Shown in pieces: positions 30,714 through 41,305 of a stretch of DNA of 64,000 nt; the first letter of the stretch is position 1; each line of letters starts with the position of its first letter. Under the pieces are notes generated by a model that worked only from the letters and a program-made list of their open reading frames with translations, was not told the origin of the DNA and did no database searches. The DNA comes from Symbiodinium sp. CCMP2592 (Eukaryota; Sar; Dinophyceae; Suessiales; Symbiodiniaceae). The position numbers and the translations under genes were made by a program. The stretch is from contig CAJNDT010003279.1 of NCBI GenBank assembly GCA_905221615.1, positions 571,641 through 635,640 on the forward strand, written 5' to 3'.

Positions 30714-30752
30714 CATACGCATCTATACATATATATATATATATATAGACAC
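30563..30752. repeat. CT, TA and CATA microsatellite cluster
   Basis: (CT)n passes into (AT)n, then a CATA tract near 30651-30676 and two more (TA)n runs. The tyrosine/isoleucine-rich minus frame here is an artefact of the simple repeat. Confidence 0.9.
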
Positions 30753-30859
30753 ATGTTAAACAATGAGGCTACGAGCTCGTAACTAGGCATGAACACCAAC
30801 ATCTGTGAGGCCCTGGAGCGACGAATGCATGTTCTTCCTGCCATCGCCCCAGTTGAAGG

Positions 30860-31030
30860 GTCGAGTTTGGGTTGTAGGGTTCAGGGTTCAGCATTGAGGC
30901 TGTGGGTCGAAGGATTCGTGAAGAAGGTTCCAGGTTCCAAGGTGCAGGTTTTAGGGTCCAGGGGTTTTAGGGGTTTAGGGGTTTAGGGTTTAGGGGTTTG
31001 GGGTTTAATGGTCTAGGGTTTAGGGTTTCG
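30860..31030 (+). repeat. degenerate TTTAGGG tract
   Basis: Irregular TTTAGGG, TTTTAGGGG and GTTCAGGG words culminating in TTTAGGGTTTAGGGG around 30965-31025. Confidence 0.75.
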
Positions 31031-31603
31031 GGCATGACACCTGCATTGTCCGGTATGCCTGCGGTTCGCAGGGAGGCTGTTGGAATGTAACGAACATGTT
31101 GAGTGTAAGAACCTACAGAGTCTGTGAGGCTGTTTATGGCTTGTTCTCCAAAGTCCTTGTAGTAGCGCAATTTCAAAACACTGTTAAACGTCTTCAGACG
31201 ATGCCGGCCCAAATGAGATCCTCTTATTGGAAACAGAAGCTAATAGTACTATAAGTCAGTAGTCTGATTCTTGTTCTGATTCCATTATGAACCTATGCTG
31301 TCAATCATATTCCTCATTGATTAGTTGTTTTGTTATATACATATATACAGTTATGTCAGGTATCATTCTTTTTGAGCGATCTTGGCACTTGTAGTTGTTC
31401 TTACATGTCTTAAACGGGCCAGCGTTGCAGGCTTTCGGGTAAGAGTCTGATGACTGCTTTGGAGCGCCGGGCGTAGGTGTAGCTTGAGCACGCAGACATG
31501 CTGAGGTCTTGATTTCCAAGGTTCAACTGATTGAGGGTGTTGGCTGAAGGGATGGTTTCGGAGCCTGTCTTCGCGTTTTCTAGGACCCTAACCATCCTGT
31601 CGG

Positions 31604-32056
31604 TCAACCGAAAACCAGAATTTCAATGGAGACCATAGCCCAACCGAATTTCAATTGTGTCCAAGTGGAGGAACAACTCCGCCGCCTAATGCCTCTTTGT
31701 GACCTGAAAATGGCGAGCATGGTACAGATCTGGAAGAGGCAGGAGCCCACTCTCGGATTCCACGTCTCGTCCTTCCATTCGAACAGCAGACAGTTCAGAC
31801 CATCGTGAATGAGACCCTGGCACAGGGGGACATAACTTGGACATGGAGGAGAAAGAAGCCATGCATCAGGCAGGCATGGCGCTACGAACGGTTTCAACTC
31901 AAGGGGTTCTCTTCCCGCCGTTGTAATCTTGACGTTGAAGGGACCGTGGACCGCGCACTTGCGTGTCCTAATCCTTATGATCTGTCGCCAGGCCTTGCCA
32001 ATGAGACGACGTGAGGTCAGTGGTGCGACTTCACACCATAGCGCCGTCCAATGCAG
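31604..32056 (-). CDS. coding segment of unknown protein, incomplete
   Basis: A minus-strand frame is open from a stop at 32057 down to 31604 (about 150 residues) and reads like real protein: RRLIGKAWRQIIRIRTRK, then KPFVAPCLPDAWLLSPPCPS and GLNCLLFEWKDETWNPRVGS. No start codon of its own is obvious and the last 30 residues look less natural, so it is probably one exon or a fragment of a broken gene. No family is recognised. The neighbouring plus-strand pieces from 32.1 kb are on the other strand. Confidence 0.4.
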   Translation of the reverse strand: MHWTALWCEVAPLTSRRLIGKAWRQIIRIRTRKCAVHGPFNVKITTAGREPLELKPFVAPCLPDAWLLSPPCPSYVPLCQGLIHDGLNCLLFEWKDETWNPRVGSCLFQICTMLAIFRSQRGIRRRSCSSTWTQLKFGWAMVSIEILVFG

Positions 32057-32119
32057 TCATGATGAGGGGCTCCGTTCTAGATTTTCCTCCGGAAAATCTA
32101 GAGCTTCCGATTTGTGCAA

Positions 32120-32823
32120 TGATTTCATCTCACGATTTTTCGCTTTGCTCCAGCCGAGCTGAAACACCAAAGGTTTTACATGGTGGAAGCCACCTTGCGA
32201 GGTTTGCGAAATTGCATCCTCCAAACTCACAGGGCGGCTTTCACTACAGACGAAATCAGGAACGCTTTAAGCACGGTCTGGTCTGAATGGCAGACCATTG
32301 TGCATTTCATTCTCAAGTCCAAGCTATGCACCTACATTCAAGGTGAGCGCGATGATCTCATCACCGCAAATGGATGCGATCCGGGCCGGAAGGATTTTCA
32401 AAAGGATCTCCTTAGCTATCTCGCCGGACAGAAACAGATACGATGATGCCCTGGTGAGGCACATCTATGGGTCTGGCAAGCTCTGCGCGACAGGATGCTG
32501 ACCGGGCCATATCGTGAGCCGGTGTACATTCATTGCGACGGTCAGGCCTGCAGCCTCCTGCATACCGTGCTGTGTGCGATGTTTTGCGCCGCCCCCAGGA
32601 ACTGCCCGAGACGTCCACCATTCAGGCCATGCAGATCATGGCAGCGGTGCGCAAGTACTTCCGGGACTTGGAATTGCACGCGGGCTACTACTGCTTCATG
32701 AAGAACCATGAGCAACCTATGGGTAGCGACTTACGCCGTGCCAGTTCGTCGTTGGCCGAGCTGCTTCAGCAAGCTCAGAAATGAACTATTTCGTGTGTGT
32801 GCGCGCGTGTGTGCGTGTCTCTT

Positions 32824-32859
<36 letters not shown>

Positions 32860-33030
32860 TCTCTTTCTCTTTATCTTCCTCTGTTTGTTTAATTATCCTT
32901 CTCTTTGGCTTTCTCTTTCTCTTTTTGTTCTTATATTCGTTGGCCGCTGGCCGCAGAAGAAGATCGACGCCTAGACGGCTTGATCTTGATCGGCCGCGGC
33001 TTGGCGAAGAGGCGAGCTGCCTTCTATGAA
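32120..33030 (+). pseudogene. broken gene, unknown product
   Basis: Several protein-like stretches follow each other on plus in shifting frames: HRAAFTTDEIRNALSTVWSE and GRKDFQKDLLSYLAGQKQ (frame to 32446), EAHLWVWQALRDRMLTGPYR (about 32456-32530), then IQAMQIMAAVRKYFRDLELH and SSSLAELLQQAQ (to 32784), and after a CT-rich stretch LDGLILIGRGLAKRRAAFYE before a stop near 33030. They could be exons with introns I cannot resolve, or one gene broken by frameshifts. No domain is recognised. Confidence 0.4.
32818..32935 (+). repeat. CT-rich microsatellite
   Basis: About 16 CT units around 32824-32856 followed by a CT/T-rich tail to 32935. If the flanking pieces are exons, this would be a polypyrimidine-rich intron ending at CTGGCCGCAG. 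Confidence 0.85.
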
Positions 33031-33329
33031 TAACTAGCCGGAAATGTGTGTTTGTGGTGTTCCTGTAGGTTGAACTTGCTTCGAGAGGTTGGCCACTTTT
33101 TCGCTGGTGCTCAGTGCCGCGGCTTTATTCTGTGTGACGGGCATGTTTCAGTCTCAGTGGTCGGTCTCATGACTTCTGCGCACTTGTTTGGAACATGTGA
33201 AGCACGGCGTGCATGGCCGGGTTATTTCAGGTTAAAGGCATGCTTATGATCAGCAAGCAGCTCGGCGACATGGACATCTATGTCCCTGCGTGCTGCGCGA
33301 AGATCAGAAGCTGCCGCTTGTTTTGGTGG

Positions 33330-33512
33330 CTCAGTGTGTTGGCTGCTGATATGTCAGCGCCAGGTGCTGGTGAACACCTTGAAGCAGGTCCCGAAGCTCG
33401 GCTTCGACCTGGGCCAGCGCACGGATCAGAGGCCATCCTAGCCAAGCAGGAGGCCAAAGATCTGCGTAACGAACTGCAGCTGATCCGAGATGTTTTTTTG
33501 TGTGACTGAACT
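33330..33512 (+). pseudogene. coding remnant with a frame shift
   Basis: Plus strand reads RQVLVNTLKQVPKLGFDLGQ in one frame around 33358-33425, then AILAKQEAKDLRNELQLIRD in another. The switch near 33425-33435 points to an indel. No family recognised; it may belong with the broken gene just upstream. Confidence 0.4.
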
Positions 33513-36482
33513 GCGTGCGCACTTGGTGCCGTCTGGTCCTCCCATTTGCTTGACTTCACCAACATACCCTTCACCATGGAAGTCGAGCCGAAATCAACAA
33601 GAACACTGCGTGCTTGCGAGCATCCGGATGAGCCTGCGTGCCCCGATCTCGCCACAAAAATTGTCGGAACCATGCAACAGTAGACTCGAGACTTCTGGCA
33701 ACCCTTATCGCATTCCTTACAGCAAACCCTTTAGTAGTTCTTGACAGAGCCTTACCATAAGGGTCCAAGGGACCCAATAACGAGGTACTCGCGTATCGGA
33801 TAGTAGCTATGTGCAGTATAGGATACTGTTTGGGAGAGTATATGATTATGAGGAAGTTGGCCTCAGGGTTATCCCTAAGCCTTACATAAACCCATATAAA
33901 CCTTAAACCCCTGCGTCTCAGATCCCCAGTTCCAAGCCTCAAGCCCTGTCCAAGTATGCTTTCCTTGTATGGCTGATTTAAACGGAAAGTTTTGTTGGCG
34001 TTTAGGTGGGCCCTCAGTCCAGAACCCCAACTCCCATACCATGAACCAAAACGCCGGCCCGTCCTGTCAGGAAAGTGTTCTTAGCCAGCCCGCAGGCCCA
34101 GAATCAGACGGGATTAGAGGCATTCGGTACATGGTCGGGTGTCAGGGTGTCGAAACTTTTTGTTTAGGGGAGGGGTCGGGGGCATGTACTTCATCGGGCT
34201 GGCGGCAGGTTTTCAATTTCGTTTGTGTGTGTGTGTGTGTCTGTGCGTGTGTATGTCTGTGCATGTGCGTTTGTGTGTGGGTGCTGTCGTGGCGTATAGG
34301 GAGCTTCCACTTTAGCATTGCCGATTCACCATGCACTGCAGAGGAGGTTCACGGATTGGTGTTCTACCTTGCTGCAAAATTTCGGACTCGGGGTTTGGGA
34401 CTCCGAAGTCCGTTATGCAGGTGTACATACCCAAACAGCTTGTGTTTTTGGGCCCAAGGCATTCAGAGTTTGCAACCGTTTTCGGCCGAAAGCTATGCCA
34501 GCACCTTGATCTTGCAGGAAGCGATACTGTTTGAGGAAAACTTCAAGCCCTTGTAACACAAGCCTCCAGGCTCGCCCATAGGCCACAACAGTAGTCTCGC
34601 TATGTCTCGCTAGTACTCGCTAGTACTGTTGGTAGTCATTGCGGGCTAGGGTTCAGAGTAGCTTTTTGAAGCCTGAACGATTAGTATTCATTATAGTATT
34701 CTTGAGGGTCATCCCCGGAGCATGTGTAAAGAGTACCGCAGAGGTGTCAACCGATGAAGCAATCTTCCTCGATCAACAATCCAAGTCTTAAAGATGCTAA
34801 GCTGATTGATCAATTGCTGCGTACAAGGTCCCCGTTTCCCCTGCTGAAGTTCGATGGCTGGATGTCGGAGGAGGTCAGTCTGCAAAATCCTGAACCAGAG
34901 GGCTGTTCCAGAGAGCACCAACGAACCATTTACAGATCATAAGCTCGCAGTGTAGTCTAAACATGCCTAGCGGTTCCCGTTTTCGGTTTAGTGGTTTCGG
35001 CTTGTCCGGGGAGCCTTGATCTTTAGGTTGTAACTGACGGAATCTTTGCAGGGCACTGAAGGAGCCCCAAAAAAAATTATTGCTTCCGTTTGAGTCCGAA
35101 ACTATTTATTCAATTATAGTGAATCCCAGAACGTTGGAACATTGACTTAGGATGATTAGTGCTGCGATTCCTTAAACGTTACCTTAAGGGCATGATGATA
35201 ATGATGTTGTACCTTTGTGGCTTGCGCCGTAGGCCCCTTTGCCAGTCTGTGGGGCGTGGGCTGGTCACCACGATTGAGGGTTGCCTGGCTACGTGTTGCA
35301 GTTTCTTTGGACGTCATTGCAGGGTTTAGACTGTAGGGGTGTGAGAGTCCAAAGCGGGACAGCTGATCCCTAAACTCGAAACTCCTAAGCCTTTAGGCCG
35401 TAAACCCTAACCCTAAACCCTTGAAGCCCTTTGCATTGTTAAACTTTGGAGCCCTTAAGCCCTTAAGTAGGCTGCTAAGCCTTGACATCCTAAGCCTCAG
35501 TATCCAGAATCCATAAACCCCAGCCCAGGAGTGTTCATGTCGCTCAATTTAAAAGCAGGGTTCCCAAGCCTGTGTGTAATGCATGGCCTGAACAATGACT
35601 TTATCTGCATGTGTGCATATATATATATATGTATATATACACATGTATCTATCGTTATTTATTTTTGTTATTCCTCAGGGTTCCTGAATGTCGTTCGACT
35701 ATAAAAGGCCCAAAACCCTCTTCCAACTAGAAAATCCCGTACATGACGCTCCGTTCAGTCGTCAGGATTGGTGTTTTGTTGCTGGGTTTCGGTTTTCGCT
35801 TACGCACATATACCTGCATTCCTGCATGCATGAATGCATACATGCATGCATGTGTGCACACACGCATAGATGGGTATAACATTATTTCCCGTACATTCTA
35901 TTGCATCATCAACGCTATACGCCCTTGGTTCACGAGGATCTCGAACCCACCGGTGCCTGTAGGATGAGAGGAGATATGGACGAGCACCTGCAGATTGAAA
36001 CTGGGCCTAATCCCTAGACACCTTAAATAAATCAACCTTGAAACCTTGAATCCCAAACCCTATCCCCAAACCATGCAGCACCTAAACCACAAACCCTTTG
36101 AGCAATCCCTTCACTACGACCTTTAAGTTTAATCCCCTGTAAGCCCAGGATTGAACAAAAAGCACCTCGTGCAAGTGATACAGGAGTCGACATGCTTAAC
36201 GGAATCCTAGTGTATTTAGTGCCTATATCGCCAGGAGAAAGACATCCTCGTTGCCGCAGCCGATGCTGGAAACCTTTGGCGGGCTTCCCCTTTGGCAGTG
36301 CGAGACTCAAAGGTGTTTCGGATGTGGTCGGTGTATTATGTGGTTTGGGTCTCTGTGTGTGTGCGTGGCGTGTTTGAGGGATTTCTAAGGGTTTCTACGA
36401 GCGGTTTATAGTTCGCAATAGTGCTTATGTTCATTGACCGTCTTAGGTATTCTAGTACCGAATGTTTGAGGGTTGTACATCT
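33513..36482. other. gene-poor stretch
   Basis: No recognised gene. It holds a (GT)n microsatellite (34222-34290), a family F-like fragment (35126-35200, GTGAATCCCAGAACGTTGGA), TA repeats at 35617-35645, a GCATGCATG-rich patch at 35820-35850, and CCCTAA words at 35390-35430. The 195-residue plus frame 33969-34556 runs through the GT repeat and is not credible as a whole, though its end (34330-34556) could be coding. Confidence 0.4.
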
Positions 36483-36530
36483 TGGTTTAGGGTTTAGGGT
36501 TTAAGGGTTTAGGGTTTAGGGTTGTGTTTG
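36483..36530 (+). repeat. short TTTAGGG run
   Basis: Five TTTAGGG-type units, one with an inserted AA. Confidence 0.8.
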
Positions 36531-37159
36531 GATCGCGTTTTCTTTAGGCCCCATACCACGCAAAAAAAGAAAACGGAGGAGGACGCTGTGGGAACCTAGT
36601 CTTTTAATGGATCGGGCTGAACAACTAAGACAAACTCTACAACGCACACGAAACTAGCCCAGAACTCTAGAAACCCTCCAAGTTGCATGTCCACAATGCA
36701 GCCAGGTGTCCTTGGATACTTCATCATGGGACATATACAACATACACAATACGAGCACGACTCTGGTCAGTGCACAGACTGGTCTGTTGCATACGAATGC
36801 AGGCAGCATCACACATGCAATCCGATTGGGTCCGATCAAGGACAGCTTAACACACAAGCCTGTGAGACGCATCCTACCCCGCACGGGCTGGACGTTTCAC
36901 GGCCGCCGCGGGACGCTTCACGATCTTTCTGACTCTGCCAGTTTTCTGATACCATCTGTTTCACGGAGCTATGGCTTTCAGCGGTTCACGCCCAGCTCTT
37001 CGTTGGCCATGAACAAGTCGTTCGTGACTTAAGAAGATCCTGCCGCAGCTCCGTGATTTGCTGCCTTAGAGCACTTTTGCTATTCGAAGCCGACGAAGAT
37101 GATGAGCTAGAGCTGGAATCTGAATCTCCGACGTGGTTGTCCGCATTGATTGGCACCTC
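36531..37159. other. no gene assigned
   Basis: Overlapping frames on both strands (36654-37032) have no recognised features. This may include the 3' untranslated part of the minus-strand gene that ends at 37160. Confidence 0.35.
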
Positions 37160-37870
37160 CTAGTCGTCCTCGTCAACATCCATCTCGTCGACACTAGCAA
37201 CCGCAGTGATGCGATTGTCTTCGTACGTGTTTCCGTTCTGGTTGTTGCCGAGGTTGCCACCATTCGTGTTTGCGTCCATCTTCTCGTCCATGGCCTCGTC
37301 CTTCTTCATGTTCTCGTTGTCGCCGGTCGTGTCCATGGGGTCGTCCTTCTTGTTGTGGGCATTCGAGTCCAGGCTTTCGTGCTCGTCCGTCTCGCGGTAG
37401 GGGTTGTTGTGCTCGTCCTTATTGTTGGTCTCCTTGCTGTGGTGATTCTCACCTTCGGACTTGCCATCCTCAATGGGTGGGGGGTCCTTGTCCTTGATTG
37501 CTTTGGCATTGGCGGAGTCCTTGTCCTTGATTGCTTTGGCGTTGTTGGGTGCACGAGACCGTTTGCTTTGCATCAAAGTGCGGAGTAGTCTGAGCTCGGC
37601 TTCCTTATTCCAACTGGCCTCCTTCATACGAAGCGCGTACCGCGTATTGGTAATCATAACTCGTAGATCTTGCTTGGATAGGGGTCGGCGTGATGAATGG
37701 ACCGGCACACGACCCGCATGGATGGCGTTAATCAGCTCCTCGATGTTTGGGTGCGACGATACATCTGTGTGTGGGTATGGCTCTGCTGGTGCGGCCGCTG
37801 CCGGCTCGAGCGATAGCAAAACCCGCTGGCCATCTACAATAGCTTTCCCTGATACCTGAAAAGGCAGCAT
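37160..37870 (-). CDS. acidic, disordered protein of unknown function
   Basis: A complete frame of 236 residues with an ATG start. Residues 1-100 look folded or partly helical (IEELINAIHAGRVPVHSS near 44-61, ASWNKEAELRLLRTLMQSKR near 84-103). The rest is low-complexity and charged: two copies of NAKAIKDKD at about 109-128, then long runs rich in Asp, Asn, Glu and Lys (DDPMDTTGDNENMKKDEAMD) ending in DEMDVDEDD. No signal peptide or membrane segment is visible. No domain is recognised. The gene is intronless as read, which would fit a retroposed copy. A 3' end with further acidic codons on the same strand continues past the stop in other frames but is not claimed. Confidence 0.55.
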   Translation of the reverse strand: MLPFQVSGKAIVDGQRVLLSLEPAAAAPAEPYPHTDVSSHPNIEELINAIHAGRVPVHSSRRPLSKQDLRVMITNTRYALRMKEASWNKEAELRLLRTLMQSKRSRAPNNAKAIKDKDSANAKAIKDKDPPPIEDGKSEGENHHSKETNNKDEHNNPYRETDEHESLDSNAHNKKDDPMDTTGDNENMKKDEAMDEKMDANTNGGNLGNNQNGNTYEDNRITAVASVDEMDVDEDD

Positions 37871-38107
37871 GTCTGCCAGTGAAACGAGTGAGACGTTGCT
37901 GTGCTACAGTGTTTGACTTGTCTTTAGCCGAAATCTGCACATGTGTTTGTCATCATTGCCCTCACCATCTGGGAGGTTGTATGCTAGACATGGCCAGAAG
38001 CTGCTGCACTTCAGAATGCTGGAGGTTGCAGCCCGATACTGTTACACTAACACTCTCCAAGTTGCGCCACATTGCAGTCGAGAGACCTGCAGCGGGCAGC
38101 TGAAGTC
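37871..38107. other. 5' flank of the acidic gene
   Basis: Unique sequence. The minus-strand frame of the neighbour does not continue here without stops. No promoter motif can be named; dinoflagellate promoters lack a clear TATA box. Confidence 0.35.
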
Positions 38108-38430
38108 TATTGAAGTTCAATAGCCGATATTTAACCTCAATAGCCCCCCCCGGAATCCAAGATCCAAGATGTCCCCAGAAAGTTTTTCGGCCAATCTTGG
38201 ATTCCGGGGCGGAGGGCTATTGAGGTTACATATCGGCTATTGAACCTCAATAAACCCTAACCATGGAATCCAAGATTCCCCGAAAAACTTTCTAGGGGCA
38301 TCTTGGATCTTGGATTCCGGGGGGGGGCTATTGAGGTTAAATATCGGCGATTGAACCTCAATAGCCCCCCCCCCGGAATCCAAGATCCAAGATACCTCTA
38401 GAAAGTTTTTCGGGAAATCTTGGATTCCAT
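38108..38430. repeat. three alternating inverted copies of a 100 bp unit
   Basis: The unit CAATAGCC then CCCCCCGGAATCCAAGATCC then AGAAAGTTTTTCGG appears forward near 38138, inverted near 38265-38330 (CCGAAAAACTTTCTAGGGGC, then ATCTTGGATTCCGGG) and forward again near 38360-38425. The linker TATCGGCTATTGAACCTCAA is itself repeated. The array can fold several alternative long hairpins. Confidence 0.88.
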
Positions 38431-39269
38431 GTCTATTGGCCGGCTCAACCCGTTAGAGTTTGGAAGAGAACATGTGGGAACCTATCCAAAAACAGGTTGG
38501 TCGGTTCAACACGTTAAAACTTGAGAAGAGAAGAACCTATCCAAAAACAGTTTCCCGCAGCGTCCTCTTCTCCCTTATTAAGGGTCCCTCCTTTTACCCG
38601 TGGATAGAAGCCTTCAAACCCAAACCAGCCAGCGAGAACAGGAGCTAGAAGGGTTCCTTTGAGGGTCCTTTTCCTACGGATGCCGCACCATTCTGGGGAC
38701 TTACAGACCTTAATTTGGGAAAGTACCCCTATGTAATAAACCCTAAACCCTAAACCCTTAGGGTTAGAGCCTTAAACTCTAAACTGGAGAAGTACCCCGA
38801 TTAAGTCTCAGAAGTTTTGAGTTTCGGGCCTTCTCAAAGATAGAGAACTACCCTTGCAGTGCCTTCTAGAAACCCTACAGACTCCCTCATAGATCTTTTT
38901 GACTAAATAGGGACTCGTGAACTCAACCCTAAACCCCTGAACCCTTAAACCCTAAACCCCTAAACCCTAAACCCTTGAACCCTAAACCCCTACCTTAACC
39001 CGGAAGAACCTACCTTTTTAAGGAAACCATAATAAGGAACCCTAAAAAGCTAGGCCATTCAGGGTTAAGGTAAGCCTTGGAGAACCGTAAACCCCTAAAC
39101 CCTTGAACCCTAAACCCCTAAACCCCTGAACCCCTAAACCCCTAAACCTTAGAGAACTACCCAAATCCAGGTTGAGCAGGGCCCCGATGCTCCGCCCACA
39201 CGAACTTCGGAGAGCGTCGGCGCCTTTGCTGGGCTAAGGGCCTAAGCCTTAATGGGGCTTATAGGCTTT
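38431..39269. other. gene-free, CCCTAAA-rich stretch
   Basis: ACCTATCCAAAAACAG is duplicated (near 38479 and 38536). CCCTAAA tracts lie at 38737-38765, 38926-38990 and 39090-39160. A further inverted pair AACCCGGAAGAACC and GCCATTCAGGGTTAAGG surrounds 39000-39070. No gene. Confidence 0.5.
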
Positions 39270-39850
39270 AGGCTTTAGAGCTCGGGGTTAGGCTTTAGGG
39301 TTTAGACTTTAGGGTTTAGGCTTTAGGGTTTGAAGTTTAGGCTTTCGGGTTTAGACTTCAGGGTTTAGGCTGTAGGGTTAAGACTTTAGGGTTTAGGCTG
39401 TAGATTTTGAGGTTTACGCTTCAGGGTTTAGACTTTAGGGTTTAGGCTTTAGGTTTTAGACTTTAGGGTTTGAGGTTTAGGCTTTCTGGTTTAGACTTTA
39501 GGGTGTATGCTTTAGGGTTTGAGGTTTAGGCTGTAGGGTTAAGGCTTTAGGGTTTGAGGTTTAGGCTTTAGGGTGTAGAGTTTAGGGTTTAGGCTTTAGG
39601 GTTTGAGGTTCAGGCTTTAGGGTTTGGGGTTTAGGCTTTGGGCTTTAGGGTTACGGGTTATGCTTTAAGGTTTGAGCTTTAGGGTTTAGACTTTAGGGTT
39701 TAGGCTTTAGGGTTTGAGGTTTGGGCTTTAGGGTTTGGGGTTTAGGCTTCAGGCTTTGGGGTTTAGGGTTTAGGCTTCAGGCTTTGGGGCTTGGGTTTAT
39801 AGGCTTTGTGGGGGGTTTAGGCTTTGGAGTTTGGGGTTTATAGGCTTTGT
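39270..39850 (+). repeat. degenerate TTTAGGG minisatellite
   Basis: Variants of TTTAGGCTTTAGGGTTTGAGG and TTTAGACTTTAGGGTTTAGG alternate for 580 bp on the G-rich strand, with no strict period. It is older or more mixed than the 22 bp array at 4496. Near 39820-39856 TTTATAGGCTTTGTGGGG is directly duplicated. Confidence 0.88.
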
Positions 39851-40229
39851 GGGGCGATCGCTGAAACTGCTACCTACATGATGTCACTGTTCCTCTGGAT
39901 AGCTAAGTCATCCACTAGTGTTCCTCATGTTTCAAGTCTTAGGGTTGGTTGGTGTCTGCATGTCTCTGCATTTCAGCCAGACCCTGACTTGCCCTACTTC
40001 AGAAAACAAGGTGTCCACACATGAGCGAGAGCCGGAGCTAATTTGACCCTAGAGCCCTAAAAACAATGCCTTCAACCCTTAGAAAAGTTCATCGTGGAAG
40101 AGGAAAACAAGATTTTGAAAGAGGAAAACGTCATGGTCTCCTAGCTCGCCGCATATGCTCAGGGCCGTGAAGACCCAAGTGGTTCCCGCCAAGAGTGCAG
40201 TGTCTGCGGAGACCAGAAGCGCTGCTAAG
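39851..40229. other. gene-free stretch
   Basis: Short unique sequence. The 66-residue frame starting 39824 is not recognised. Confidence 0.35.
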
Positions 40230-40341
40230 CTTGAACCCCTAAACCGGTAAACCCCAAACCCCTAAATCCTAAACCCTAAACCCCTAAACCGGCAACCGCC
40301 TAAACCCTAAAACCCTAAACCCTAAACCCCTAAACCCTCAA
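40230..40341 (-). repeat. CCCTAAA array, left of the telomere-type insertion
   Basis: Units CCCTAAA and CCCCTAAA run up to AAACCCT at 40341, where the second LINE-type element begins. The array resumes at 46584 beyond the element's A tail. Confidence 0.85.
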
Positions 40342-40405
40342 GTAGCTGGTACACACGTGCATGGGTGCTAGGTGTTGAGGCCTGTTTCGTTTCCACTTAG
40401 TACCC

Positions 40406-41305
40406 TTGACGTACGTCTACTTGAAGGTTCTTGCTGGTGTTGCGACACCGGTGTCAGCATCACGAACTCTCTCATCGTGGTGCTGTTCGCTTCCTTCCTC
40501 AGCTTCAGCCTCACAACTGTCTTCATTGGCATCTTGTTGTGCTGTAGGACGGTTTTGTTTTGGTCGCTTGGTCGCGACATCTGGTTTGACAGGATCGATG
40601 ATGCATCATCGACAACTACGCACAGCAGTGATCCTGTTCGCGTTCATCGTCGTAGGAGGACAAGATCTTGAGACCTTGACTCAAGGCTTGAGTCTTGGCA
40701 TCGAAGCCACCTACCCAAGTCAGGGGTTCCGAGGGGACTTCCTTCAAGATGCCTTGACCTTGCCTGCAAGTACCAAGGCCCTTGAACAGCTCAACCGCTT
40801 CATCGAACTCTCCAAGACTGCAGCTGACACCAGTGTTCATGACTCTGCTTCAGGGATCGACTGGGCCATCCTGAAGTCCCTCTTCACTACTGTCTACCAA
40901 GGAGTGTTGAGAACTACTGGTAGTGCAGCCTTGAACGTTCCTGGCTTGACTGCGACACAACGTGTTGATCCTGGTCTCTGTGCAAGATCTGCTGCACTTG
41001 TAGTAGCAGTGCATCCTGATCTGTCGGGACAAGTGTTGTGGAACATGCTTGGACAGCAAGTGGGTTGTTCAGTCATCTTGGCTGACTTGGTCGCGCGCAA
41101 GGCCAAGACTGTTGTGTCTCCGACTGTCATCAACCAGAGGAAGTCTACCTTGATGACGTGGGCATCTGCCATCTCTTCTACAAGTGCAGATGAGCTGCGG
41201 CGACTTGGTGTAGTCTCAGGTCTTCTGGCGTCACTTGATCTTGCTGATCCAGCCAACGGCTTCTACATGGTTGTCACGCAAGCGGAGTTCAAGCCTTGCC
41301 TATAA
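40406..41305 (+). CDS. unknown ORF upstream of the reverse transcriptase
   Basis: A 299-residue frame ending 70 bases inside the reverse-transcriptase ORF. Residues from about 85 look protein-like (DFLQDALTLPASTKALEQLN, VHPDLSGQVLWNMLGQQVG, STSADELRRLGVVSGLLASL); the first 70 are Ser/Cys-rich and may not be translated. It lacks endonuclease motifs, so it is not the usual N-terminal LINE domain. It could be an ORF1-type protein, or host sequence joined to a 5'-truncated element. Codon use (many C and T at third positions) differs from the 1049-residue ORF downstream, where G is commoner. Confidence 0.45.
   Translation: MTYVYLKVLAGVATPVSASRTLSSWCCSLPSSASASQLSSLASCCAVGRFCFGRLVATSGLTGSMMHHRQLRTAVILFAFIVVGGQDLETLTQGLSLGIEATYPSQGFRGDFLQDALTLPASTKALEQLNRFIELSKTAADTSVHDSASGIDWAILKSLFTTVYQGVLRTTGSAALNVPGLTATQRVDPGLCARSAALVVAVHPDLSGQVLWNMLGQQVGCSVILADLVARKAKTVVSPTVINQRKSTLMTWASAISSTSADELRRLGVVSGLLASLDLADPANGFYMVVTQAEFKPCL

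Noticed and set aside
30536-30844. Minus-strand protein rich in Tyr and Ile
   Set aside because: It is a translation of TA and CATA microsatellites with no independent coding signal.
33969-34556. 195-residue plus-strand protein
   Set aside because: Its middle is translated from a GT microsatellite and no domain is visible; at most its last 70 codons might be coding.
37133-37859. Plus-strand ORFs opposite the acidic gene
   Set aside because: They mirror the Asp/Asn/Lys-rich minus frame (giving Val/Leu- or Arg/Ser-rich peptides) and have no domain.
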